Assembly (NCBI GenBank): GCA_943704525.1
Contig: CALSCQ010003192.1
Coordinates: 1 to 63,225, forward strand
Direction: 5' to 3'
Length of the DNA stretch: 63,225 nt
DNA from: Pigoraptor vietnamica
Lineage: Eukaryota > Opisthokonta > Filasterea
Part shown: positions 12,114 to 22,748 of the stretch, one piece after another
Layout of the letters: every line of letters begins with the position of its first letter
Position numbering within the stretch: position 1 is the stretch's first letter
The notes under the pieces: generated by a model
The model's input: the letters and a program-made list of their open reading frames with translations, nothing else
What the model was told of the DNA's origin: nothing
Databases searched by the model: none
Translations under genes and position numbers: made by a program

Positions 12114-13879
12114 TCATTCCGCGCGCTCCCTCTCTCTGTGCTTCTTCTTCTTCTTGTCCTTCTTTCGCTTCGCCTTCGCACCTTCGCCCGTCGTCGCGGG
12201 CAGCGCACTCGGCGCACTTGGATCCTTATGGCCCGACACAACCGGGCCAACCGATTTTCCACCCCCAGCGCTCGTTTGTGTCGTGCCACTCTTCGAGTCC
12301 CCCGATCGAGCAACGTCCAATGCGCTCGATACCGCTGTCGAGTCCTTTTTCGCGCTCTCGGCCGGCTTGTGTGTCGCAGCCTTTTTGGGAGCGTCGCCCA
12401 CTTCGTCGCGCATGTCCGCGAGGACTCTGCCCAGCGACGTGCCGTTCGGCGACTCATCCGACGACGACGACGAAGGCGACAGTGACCTTTTTCGCGCAAT
12501 TTTTGGGGCGGCAACGGGCGCTGCTCCACGTCCCTCAGTCTTCGGCGCAGGCACTTTGTGGAGGGCCTTCGCGTTACTCTCCGCGCGCTTCCCATTTCGC
12601 CCCCTCTGTTCGAAAGACCCTTCGTCGTCATCGGATGCGATGAAGGCGCGGTCAGACAGGGTCTCCTCCTCGTCGTCCGGGGCGTCGTCCCTGTCACTGC
12701 CCACCGACGACCCGTCGATGCTCTCGGCATTGGCCAAGTCGTGCAGCTCCTCCTCCTGAGTGGCACACAGAACAACAAGCACTGAGTGACCAGCACGCGC
12801 ACATGGAATCAAGATACGCACGTGAGTTGAAATCACGAAGAATGTGAAACGCAATGCACGCTTGAAAATGCGTGCAGCACATGGAATTAATAAGCGCACA
12901 GGGATTCAAGTGCACCGGCCACGTGGAATCAGAATATACACGCAGCACATGGCTTACAAATGCACGCAGCACATGGCTTATAAATGCAAGCAGTACATGG
13001 CTTATAAATGCAAGCAGCATGAAATTAGGGTGCATGCACGGAAAAACAATCTACGGCGCAGCACGTACCGTCAGCACTTCTCCACCGCCGCCATCCTGCA
13101 CGCCTTCCTCGCCTTTCTCGCGCGCCCCGATGGGCTGGAAGAGCACAAAGATGGGAGACAGATCGACACGCAGCGCCACAACACCGCCGCCTTCGCCTTT
13201 GCTGCTGTCGGACACGTCCTCCACGACAATCTCGTCCGCTAGAATGCGCGCGGCGTTCGCAACGGCCGCTCGAAGGGCGCCGACGGTAACGCGCGGACCC
13301 GTCACCTGGGCAATGCCGGCGCGCGTCCACTGAGCCGAAAAGAGATCAGGCCGCGCGCGTCGCAGTTCGGCGTCCACGCTGTCGACCGAAAGGGGCACGT
13401 CAACGCGCACGTCGAACGGGTTGAGCTCAAGAGACGCCCACACGGCCGCGTAGATGCGCCCGCAGACAACAGCCACCAATGGGGCGCTGTATTGCCGGAT
13501 GTGCCGCTCTATGCACGTCGTCGCGGTTGCAGTGGCCTTCAAGAAGTGGTCCGTGGCCGCGTCTGCCCACTCCATGCTGTCGGGTGCGGCGCTGTCCATC
13601 TGCGCCTTTGCGTCTGCCCAAGTGGCGTGGGATTGCAACCGCACGGATTCGACTGCGGCTTTGCCCGACGCACTCTGCGCCGCCCCCTCCATGGCGCGGA
13701 GTAGGTGTGCCGTGAGTGGCTCGTGTTTCGTGAGTGGCGGCGGGGCATCGTCGCCTTCCGAGTCGACGCGTCTCCGCTTTGCGCGCTGCATGGAGTGGTG
13801 GTTTCAGCCAGTAAATAGAATGAAACAGACTCACCACGGCGCGCCAAGAAGAATCAGAAACGGAGCTTACGTCCTTCAT
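12114..13879 (-). CDS. Unrecognised Lys/Asp-rich, nuclear-type protein
   Basis: I do not recognise this family. A tiny first exon (ATG 13879, MKD, donor gtaagc) joins a ~240-residue exon starting RAKRRRVDSEGDD. That exon ends near 13070. After a repeat-containing intron a last exon (about 12757-12114) encodes EEELHDLANAES. The last exon is acidic and Ser-rich (SLSPSSSSSDESPNG) and ends in a strongly basic tail (KAKRKKDKKKKKHRERERAE, stop 12114). The middle part (about residues 60-190) is non-repetitive and looks folded: HFLKATATATTCIERHIRQY and LELNPFDVRVDVPLSVDSVD. The basic clusters at both ends look like nuclear-localisation signals, so a nuclear or nucleolar role is a guess from composition only. 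Confidence 0.6.
12945..13025 (-). repeat. ~24-bp tandem repeat in intron
   Basis: Three to four units around 12945-13020 contain cacatggcttataaatgca with small changes, in the intron of the Lys-rich gene. A related cacatggaatca block occurs at about 12802, 12879 and 12923. Confidence 0.8.
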
Positions 13880-13935
13880 TGCAGTCGTGGTGCTTTGACT
13901 CAGAGCGGGTGTGATCAACGTTTATGTGTTGCGTA

Positions 13936-13997
<62 letters not shown>

Positions 13998-14970
13998 GTG
14001 CGTGCGCGTGTGTGTGTATGTATGTATGTGTGTGTATGTATGTGTGTGTGTATGTGCGTGTGTGGGTGTATGTATGTGTGTGTATGTATGTGTCTGTGTG
14101 TGGGTGTGCGTGTGTGTGTGTGCGTGCGTGCGTCTGGGCAAAGTGTGGCGAGTACAGAACACGGTTGGACCGTCCGCGTTACCAGCACGGACACGGACGC
14201 CAAAAAAAAAAATGTGCCAATTCCACGCACATTTATTTGAAAATATGTCGAATTTCGAAGAATTTTAGCCCAATTACGCAGATCAATCGGACAAATCGCC
14301 GAAAAGTCCTTACTCCGGCTGACAGTGGGGGCCGATTTATCTGAAGAATGACTGGATTTGCATGCAAATTTTGGGGGCGGCTTCCGTTTGTCGACACCCA
14401 CCCGCCAGTCCCACCGTGTCTTGGGCGCCGTCTGTCAGAGAGACACTGCTCCAGCGCACTCAGACCCCTCCGCACGCACGTCACGCACACACGCGTGCAG
14501 TCTTCTCTCCCGTCGTCTCTTCTCACCTGAAATGACGACAACTACTCTACGCACGCACTTTTGGACTTGGAAACAGTGTCTTGCGTTGGTTTTTTCGTTT
14601 TGTTTTGTTTTTTGACTTGAGATTCGAGTCTATGCGCGTTTTATAATCACTTCTTTGCACACGCGCACAGATCGTGTTGCGACTTTGACCTTTCGCACTT
14701 TATCTTTCTTTTGTTTTTGCGTTTTTTTGATATCTTTTGACACGTAGTGACTGTCTTAATCTTTTTAATCGCTGGCGCCGCTTGGTGCCCCTTACGTCAA
14801 CCATCCATTATTTCCCACGGATGAGTGCGCTTCCAAGCGCACAACCAGCGACCCTCTTCTTCACCTTCGCCTCTCCGTTTTGAAGATGGCAATACTTTAA
14901 CTCGCTGCGCGAGTTGCAGCCCTGCGTGTACTCGAGACACTTCGGCTGTAGCAAGCGCACCGCCGGTGGG
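13880..14970. other. Divergent intergenic with (GT)n microsatellite
   Basis: About 1.09 kb between divergent starts (ATG 13879 minus, ATG 14971 plus), so it probably drives both genes. It starts with a ~200-bp GT-rich repeat and then becomes T-rich (about 14580-14770). I see no other gene. Confidence 0.6.
13938..14140. repeat. (GT)n / GTAT-interrupted microsatellite
   Basis: A pure (GT) run from about 13938 to 13987 is followed by imperfect GT with GTAT, GCGT and GGGT interruptions to about 14135. Confidence 0.95.
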
Positions 14971-15813
14971 ATGGCGGGCATACCGCTGGGCTCGCGGGGC
15001 GGAGTGCCGCCAAGCCCCACCCTGGGTGGCCCAACAGGTCTACCGGGACAGATGCGACCGCATCCTCACATGCAATACGGCGCGTACGGCGGTGACATTC
15101 CCTCCCACGCGCACGCCCCCATGCTTGCGGGCGGCGGCGGCGGCTTGTACGGTCCCCCCATGTCCTCGCACGGTCCCTATCCCCCTTTGGGCGGTCATGC
15201 CGGTGCGGTGCCCCAGTTCCAGGGACCCCCCGCGATGCGGCATCCACCGCCTCCTGGAATGCAGCCGGGTCCGACGGCGGCCCTCCGATCGCCCGTCGTT
15301 GGCGGTGGCGGCGTCGGGGGGCTCGTGAGCTCCAATGGCATGGGTGCGCACGCGATGCAGGCTCCGATGGGCGCGTACGCAGCGCCGAACGGGCCCGTGG
15401 CGATGCGCGGTGCGGAGACAGTCCGCGAGCCGTCAATGCTGTTCCCCGGAATGGCCCTTCCGTCGATTGGGGCTGTGAACGCGCGTCTCGGCAGTGGGAT
15501 GGTGCAGATGGGCGGCGCTTCGGGTGCTGTGGGAGCACACGGTGCGCCGCTGCAGGGACACGCGGTTGTGCAGGTTCCGCAACACCCCGCTGTTCAAGCA
15601 CAGGCATACCCATCGCAGCATCGGCCTCCGGGGTGCGTGTGCGTGTGCGCGCTGCATTGCTGCCTCTGGTGTTTGCATCGATTTGTGCTCTTGCGTTCCT
15701 GTGTCTCAAGTTTTACCTCTGTACTCGCAGCCGCGTGGAAACGCAAGGGCCGTGCTGTCTGCGCCTCCTCCAGCTCAACGAGAACATCAGCAGGCACCCT
15801 GACGTGAGTTGCC

Positions 15814-15856
<43 letters not shown>

Positions 15857-16754
15857 GGGGGGAGGGTCCCAAATGCTAATTGCCGGTGTCTCACGGCTGT
15901 CATATTTTGCGCCTTCGAAGCAGAACAACACCATCGAGTGGTGGGGATGGTTTGTCGAGGAGTTCTTCGCGGAAAACGCCGTCATTCGGTACTCGCACTT
16001 CAACACGCAGTACAGGGAAAACCGCCTGTTTGGTGGGTGCCTGCAGCCGCGCTTGCTGGAGGGAGCTGTGTATGCGTGCGTCTGTTCGCGTCCGATGCAC
16101 AGATTTTCTTCGAACTGAAAAGCCAATGGACTGACTGCATCATTTTCCGCTCCACTCTCACACGCAACACCGCACGCGCGCACACCAATGCAGAGCTCAC
16201 GACGGCGCTCCTCGCGCGCTTCTACAAGACCCACTTTGACAGCGGCGTCTGCCAAATATCGTACGCAATGGAGAACCCGCGCGAGTACAATCTACCCGGC
16301 AACGCGTACCTTGTCGTCGACTGTCTGCGCGCGTGCATGGCGCATACGTTCGCGTCCGGGACGCAGGTGCGATTCCGTGTTCGTTGTTAAGTGTTCTTTT
16401 GATTTGTTGTCGTTCTTTTCATCTATTCTGTGCTGAGCGCGGAGGCGCGCGTGTCTGGTCCCCCAATTCAACGGCGCATGTGCTCAACGTCTCCCGCAAC
16501 CCCTCTGCTGCCAGGTGCACTTCGACGGCCATCTCCGCGTGATTTTCGGCCCTCAGCTGAAGATCACTTATTGGGAATTTGCGGCCCAGCCCCACCGCGA
16601 GTACATCCCTCGCGACATCCTCGTGAGAGACACGCAGCCGGACGCGGACGGAACCGTCGCGGCGCGGGTGCCGCCCTCGCAGGTCAACGAGTATGGCCTC
16701 ACGATGAAGACGATGCGCTGCCTGGAGGTGCGTAGCCTTCGTGGTGTGTGTGTG

Positions 16755-16797
<43 letters not shown>

Positions 16798-18461
16798 GTG
16801 GTGTACGGCGTGCGTGCATTTGCGTCGCACGCACCCGTGACATGCACCGAATTGACTGGTACTGACGCTGTGTCTCAATCGCACAGATGGCGGAGGTTGT
16901 TGGCCAGATGGGCGAACTCATGGCGTTCAGTCTCCAGCAGCGCGACAAGGGCGCTTTCTGTGAGTGTCGTGCAAGTCTCCGTGCCTTGTGGCGAATAGCT
17001 TCCTGTTTAGCCTTTCCATCGCTGCGTTCACGTGACGCGTGCTTGCCAAGTGCGACTGATGCTTTCGTTCCTTCCACACGATCGCACCACTGCGTCTGTC
17101 AAAAACGTCACCGCACTGGCTCTTCAGTCCATGACAGCCCTTGCGAATCTTATCTCTCTCTCTACTCTGCCTTACTCTGCCTACTCCGCCTTACTCTGTC
17201 CACTCCGCCTCTTCGCCCAGTCGCCCTCCATGAGCTGTGCTCTGTTTTCGGTCTCGATGCCGGTGGCCCCGCAGCACAGACACAGCAACCTGCGCAGTCT
17301 CAGCAGAGTCAGCACCTCCTTCCCGATCACGACGACAGTCCCGGTGCGTCGGCTCTGCGTGCACTGCGCGTTGCGTGCCCCTGTGCTGGGTGCGCTTGTG
17401 TAAGCTGTGTTCGTGTTTGTCTGAAAACGGCTGTCGTCTGCGTCGTCCTTATCTCCCCCTGTCCTGCAGAGAGTCCCATACCAGACGATCCGCCCACACG
17501 CGCACGTGGTAGGGGCCGAAGCCGCCCACCGCCATCCGCAGACGGCGGTGCACCCGTCCCGAAGCGTCGGCGGACGGCGGACAGCGACTCGCCTCCCGCC
17601 AACGACTCCGTCTCGCGCGATGGCGCTCGCAAGACACAGCGGGCTCAAGCGAATGCTGCGGCGGCTGCAGCGCGCGCCCAGGTCGAGGAGAACGGGCCAC
17701 GCCCCCCGCGCGCAAAGGGCACACGCAACTCTGCTGACTCGAGCTCCACCTCGAACACGTCGGTGGAGGATGACGCGGATGGTCTGGCGGTCGGAATAGT
17801 GCCCGGCGCAGCTCCGACGGACCCGGCCGTGGCCGCCGCACTTCAGGCGGCCGCTAAGCACTTGCGCGGTGCACGGCGCGGCGGTACGCTGATGCGCGCC
17901 GTGGCCCCGCCGAGTGCATTTGACGCAGGTGGTCCAGGGCTGGAGGACGCGCCCGAGGCTGTGGACGCTGCGATGGATGTTGCGGCGGGTACTGTGACCG
18001 GAGCCAAGGGGCCGTTTGAGAACGCTGCGGCGTCCGTTGTTGGCGACGATTCGTACGGGACGTCGACAGGGTCTCCGCAAGAAGATTCGCACACGTTCAC
18101 CTTGGAAACGTCTTCCGACGCTCCGTCGGGCGATACGATGGCAGCACGCGCTGCGCCGGGCGCGCTGTTTATCACGGACCCTGACGTCGCGGCAGCTCTT
18201 GCTGCCGCCAACGTTGCGCACACGACTGGCGAAGCAATGCCTGCGGCGACTGGCGCTCTCGGTAAGGGAGAGGAAGCGGTCGGACCGGACGTGGCCGCGA
18301 ACGAGGTGGCGGTTGCTGTGCTGGCGGATGGGGGAAATGTCGAGGGAGGCGGTGATGAGGGCGATGTGATCGAGAACCCCTTCGATCGGCTCCCGCCTGA
18401 GCGCGACGAGATGCCACCGGAAGCGCCTGCAATCCAAGCGGACGCCGACGCCGTCGTGTGA
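14971..18461 (+). CDS. LIM-domain-binding protein (LDB / SEUSS / Adn1-type)
   Basis: LIM-bd proteins are transcriptional co-regulator scaffolds that dimerise and link DNA-bound factors. The start is ATG 14971 (MAGIPLGSRGG). Exon 1 (14971-15632) is Gly/Pro/Met-rich. Exon 2 (15731-15803) encodes CLRLLQLNENISRHPD. The next exons carry NNTIEWWGWFVEEFFAENA, then LLARFYKTHFDSGVCQISYA, then VHFDGHLRVIFGPQLKITYW and YGLTMKTMRCLEMAEVVGQM. This is the full order of the LIM-bd dimerisation domain. The long 3' exon from about 17469 is Pro/Arg-rich (PKRRRTADSDSP, a likely nuclear-localisation signal) and then acidic Ala-rich, ending ENPFDRLPPE...ADAVV. Introns contain GT and CTGCC-type microsatellites (15809-15855, 16743-16800, 17160-17215). 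The exon usage between 16962 and 17469 is uncertain. Confidence 0.88.
15811..15855 (+). repeat. (GT)n in LDB intron
   Basis: A run of about 20 GT dinucleotides directly after the donor gtgagt of exon 2. Confidence 0.9.
16743..16800 (+). repeat. (GT)n in LDB intron
   Basis: GT dinucleotides with two GCGT interruptions, about 15 bp after the donor that follows MRCLE. Confidence 0.9.
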
Positions 18462-18824
18462 AGCTGTGTGCGTGTGCGTGTCGCGTCGCGTGCTGCGTGC
18501 GTTGCGGCGTTTTGCTTTGCCTCTTTCCCCCCCCCCTGCGTGTCCTTATTCGTTCGCGATCATTTGTGAGCAGTTGCGTACCCAACTCACTCGGCGTGTG
18601 CGCCTATTGTCAAGTGCCTCCTTGGGGCTGTGTCCCCACCTTCGGCAGTTCCTCAAATACACCCCCCACAGCAACGCATCGGCGACGTGAGGCATTTTCA
18701 TTGTGCTCTCCGATTCATTAACACCAGAGGCAACGTGCGCACGACGCCCGGCGCCGAGCCACACGCAAACACACATCGACACGCGCCGTCGCTGACGACG
18801 CGAGCCGCCATCGACTGCGAGGGT
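18462..18824. other. Convergent 3' region between LDB and CCT8
   Basis: About 360 bp between the LDB stop (18461) and the CCT8 stop (18825). No reading frame or motif is supported. Confidence 0.5.
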
Positions 18825-21800
18825 TTAGTCCTCGTCCCAGTCGCGGTTCTGCTTCGGCTTGGGACCGCCCGCTTGCCGCGCCATGATAATCTGCACAAAG
18901 GGACGGTGAAACGTGTGAGATATCTTCTGCAAACGAGGTCAACAGGCGGCACGGCAATTCACACACGCACTCGAGCGCACAACGCACGCCCACGCACCTG
19001 GTCCACCCGCAGCACCGTCACGGCGGCATTCGTGGCCATGCGGATCGCAGAGTGCTTCGTCGAGAGGAGGTCGTAGATGTTCGCTGCTGCGGCGTCAACC
19101 GTCGACGCGCCCTCGCCCTCAATGTCGAACCCAACCGTCGTCTTGCCGGCGTGGTGAGCCGCGTACAGCTTGCTCAGCAGCTCGGTCGAGTTGACGCCGC
19201 GGTTCTCCGCGAGCGCGCGGGGGACCGTCTCGAACGCCGCCCCAAAGCGCTTGATGGCGTACTGCTCGAGGCCAGGCGCCGTCTCTCCAAACGTGGCAAT
19301 GCGGCGCGCGAGCTCAATTTCGGTGGCGCCGGCGCCGGGGAGGTAGCGGGGGTCCTTCGCCATGGCCTTGTACACGTTGACGCCGTCGTCGACCGAGCGC
19401 TCAATGTCGTCCATGATGTTCTCGGTAGAGCCCCGGATGACAATCGTCGCAATGCCGCTGTCGTCGCCCTCTGCACGTGACAAGGGAAGGTCGCGGGTGA
19501 GCACGGAATGCGGGCGTCAACGAGAAGCACTCATTCCAATAGACAGGTCAAAGCCTACGCAAGCGCACATTCTCTAACTCTCTAACGAGGCAATAACGTG
19601 CGGCGACGAACGTACTCTGCTCAAACACCGTCACGCGCGTCTCGCCAATCTCCGTCACATACACGCGGTCGCAGTGGCCCATCTCCTCCTTCGTGGGCGC
19701 ACCCTGAAGTGGAAAGATGGCAGCAGAACACATCAGGACGCTACTCGATAGGCTGCGACGAAGCGCTACCACGCAATGCACAACAGACGAGGGACGCACG
19801 AAACGCCAGGAACGCACCATGCGCGCGAGGGCCGTTGCGCCCGTCGCCTTGCAGAGGCGTCGGAGCTCAAACTTGGACTGGATCTTCACGACCATCAGGT
19901 TATACCTGGCAGTGTCCGCTTAGTCAGCAGACGGCGTGTGGGCGCACAGGCAAGCGCACAACAGCACAATTCGGCCAAAGCAAAGGGAATGGGGACACGC
20001 ACCGGTTGAGGAAGTGGAGCACCATGTCGCCGACCTTGCCGCCGCTCACGACGAGCTTGACGCCGGTGTCGGCAATCTCCTTCACTTGCTGCGAACACAA
20101 GAACATACAGAGGAGCTCAGAAAAGCAAACACCCCAATGGCGTTCAGTCGCGACGGCAGCCCATGTATGCAAGGACCCTCGAAACACATGCAGTCGCATA
20201 CACGCACAAGGACGCACACACGCACGAGGACGCACACACGCACAGGACGCAGCACACTGTAACGCACTCGTGCACACACATGCGACGGGTGGCGCACCTT
20301 CTCCAGGAGGCTCTCCTCGCCCTGGCTGAAGTTGACGAGGTCCTCCGCATTCTTGAGGAGCACCGTCCCCTTCGTCTCTGTCTGCGCAATGTCCAGCGGG
20401 CACGAGAACACGGCAATCTTCGCGTTCTCCACCTGCGACACAAAGCCCTCGCCCTCCTGTCGCGCACACAGAAATTGCGAGTGCGTCAGTAACAACGCAC
20501 TCGTGCCGCAGCGCACACGCACCAGAGTACGGGATTCTCCAAATGCATGCGATGGTGATAGCAATCAAAACAGTGCAGCGTACATCGGGCACAATCACCC
20601 ATGGTAAGGACCACCCACCCGCGCAAACACCATGCCGCGGAGCACCCGCGAGTCGTGGATGCCGGACCCGAGGATCTTGGCCACGCGCACATTGTCGACG
20701 TTGAAGTTGGCGGGGTTCTTGGGGACGACCGTGAGGCACGCCTCGGCGATGAGATTGCAGAGGAGGTCCTCGTTGCCGTACTGCTTGCTGCCGACGGCCG
20801 TGCGAATCGCCGACTTCACCTGCGCAGAGTCCTTCGCATCCTTCACCGTGTAGCACACAAGCTCTGCGGTCGCAAGGAACACATGCATTAGTCGCATGGA
20901 CGCACTGCCCCCTCGACAGTCCTCTCTACGCTGCGTCGGCCGAGGGATGCACGCACCGTCCAAGAGCTCCAGCGCCTTGCGCGACGCCTTCTCGTAGCCC
21001 TCGATGATCTCGGCGGGCGAGAGGCCCATGCGCAGAAGGCCTTCCGCCTGCTCGAGGAGCTCGCCGGCGAAGATGAGCACAAAGTTCGTGCCGTCGCCGA
21101 GCTGTGGGAAATGAAAGGCGCACGCGCGAAAACAATCAGACTCGGACGGAGCGATCCCAACACACAGCCACAGAAATGTCAAAGCACAACAACCGGGCAT
21201 GGAATGCGGAGGCAGAAGCACCCACGTCCTCCTCCTGGCGCTGCGACGCCATGACGAGCATCTTTGCGGCGGGGTGCTGGATCTCCAGCTCGCGCGTGAT
21301 GGTGGCGGCGTCGTTCGTCACAAACAGCTTGTCGAGGTGGTTGATGACCATCTTGTTCATGCCTGCGCAAGCGAACGGCAGCCCGTCAGAAAGTGCCGTT
21401 CTGCAACCCCGCGTGTGCGGCAAATCACACGTGGAGCAGTATATATACATATATAAGAGCCCATCGAACACCGGAACGCACCGTTCGGGCCAAACGAGGT
21501 CCGTGTGACAGTGGAGAGCTCCTTGCATGCCTGAATGTTGCGGTACACGGCCTCCTCGAGACCCGAAAAGTGCTGCAAACAACGCAGAGATGCTCAAAAA
21601 CTGCACCACAAAGGCAGGCAAATCTGACGCACGCATGACTCATATGCGCACTCCAATTCACTGTACGTCGCACACTTGCACACTCGCAGCGCACGCGAGC
21701 GCACACGCAGCACACACAAGCGCTAGTACGACAGAATCCATGTGCACGCGCAGGCCAAACACCGGCAAAAATACACACAGTTTGAAAGCAACTGTCACAC

Positions 21801-21882
21801 AACTCAGACAGGGGCCGCCACGTACCTTTGCGCCCTCCTTGAGCATGGCATTGAAGCCAGCCTTCGGAATGTGCTGGGCCAT
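18825..21882 (-). CDS. CCT8: Chaperonin CCT subunit theta
   Basis: CCT8 is one of the eight subunits of the cytosolic TRiC/CCT ring that folds actin, tubulin and WD-repeat proteins. The start is ATG 21882 (MAQHIPKAGFNAMLKEGAK). It continues HFSGLEEAVYRNIQACKEL, then GMNKMVINHLDKLFVTNDAA with the chaperonin ATP-site NDAATI. Next come GDGTNFVLIFAGELLEQAE, SKQYGNEDLLCNLIAEA, VDNVRVAKILGSGIHDSRV and the apical ETKGTVLLKNAEDLVNFSQGE. Later blocks are IADTGVKLVVSGGKVGDM, EEMGHCDRVYVTEIGETRV, ENIMDDIERSVDDGVNVYKA and GAGATEIELARRIATFGE. The C-terminus is DQIIMARQAGGPKPK...DWDED (stop 18825). About ten exons are visible; length matches the family and no key residue appears lost. Confidence 0.96.
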
Positions 21883-22748
21883 TTTTGCGGCTGTCTGAAT
21901 CAAACGAGGGATGTCCGCTCTTCTCAAAAAGAAAGGTCAACGCAGCGGACGCAAGCGCACAAAAACGGCACGCTCGCACGCTTTGAAATGCGCGGCTGTT
22001 TTGTGGGTGTGGTGGGTGAAGGCGATCGCGAGGGCGAATGGGGATCACACGCACACACACACACAGCTGAGTGTGGAATGCAGCAAGTGCGGGGTACATT
22101 CCAGTCTCAGCACTGGATGGCTGGTCTGCGCATGTGTGTGATGGGCCCCTTGACCCCCCTTGGGCCCCCTTGTCATACAAATTGTATCGGATAAATGTGC
22201 ACGCTTGGCGCCCCTTGGGAGCTAGTTAGTACCCATTCTGGGTGAAAATTTGGGATTTGGGACATCGTCTGGGCGTCAGGGCACCGAATTGTCTGCCACC
22301 GACAGCGCCGAGTATCGCCACCCACACGCACAACACACGACGAGATCCCTTTTCTCTGGGCTCCATCGCCCTCTTCTTCCCCCTCTGAACCCCTCTGTGT
22401 GCTGTGCAGTCACCCCGCACTCCTGTGCGCTGTGCTTGATTGCATCGCGTGCTCTGGGGTTATCAGCCAAACGCACTCGGCGCCGTCGCTTCGTCTCCGT
22501 GTCTCTCTGAGTCCCTTTCCAGTTCCGTCGAGGGCTTGTGTTCATCTTTCAACAGTACACGGCGTCCACGGGAATGAAGCGGAAAAAGTAGTCGTCATCT
22601 TCGCCGACCGTGCGCCACCGGCTTTGCTCTTGAAACGCAAAGTCGTTGCGCGCGCTTTTGGTTGCACCTTTCTTATTCGCGAGGGCTTTCGCTTCGCTAC
22701 CGAGGGACTCGCGTGCGTTGTCGACGGGTGGTCTTCCCGCGGCGTCGC
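21883..22748. other. Divergent intergenic CCT8 / C2-C1 gene
   Basis: About 865 bp between divergent ATGs. It holds a short (CA)n run near 22047-22062 and repeated cccttg blocks near 22147-22170. It presumably contains both promoters; I see no gene. Confidence 0.5.

Noticed and set aside
13854-14401. Cys-Val or Thr-His repeat open frames in the GT microsatellite
   Set aside because: Dinucleotide repeats are open in several frames; no sign of coding.
17181-18437. ~418-codon minus-strand open frame over the LDB 3' exon
   Set aside because: Arg/Cys-rich antisense shadow of a GC-rich exon; the plus frame gives the LDB-like tail.
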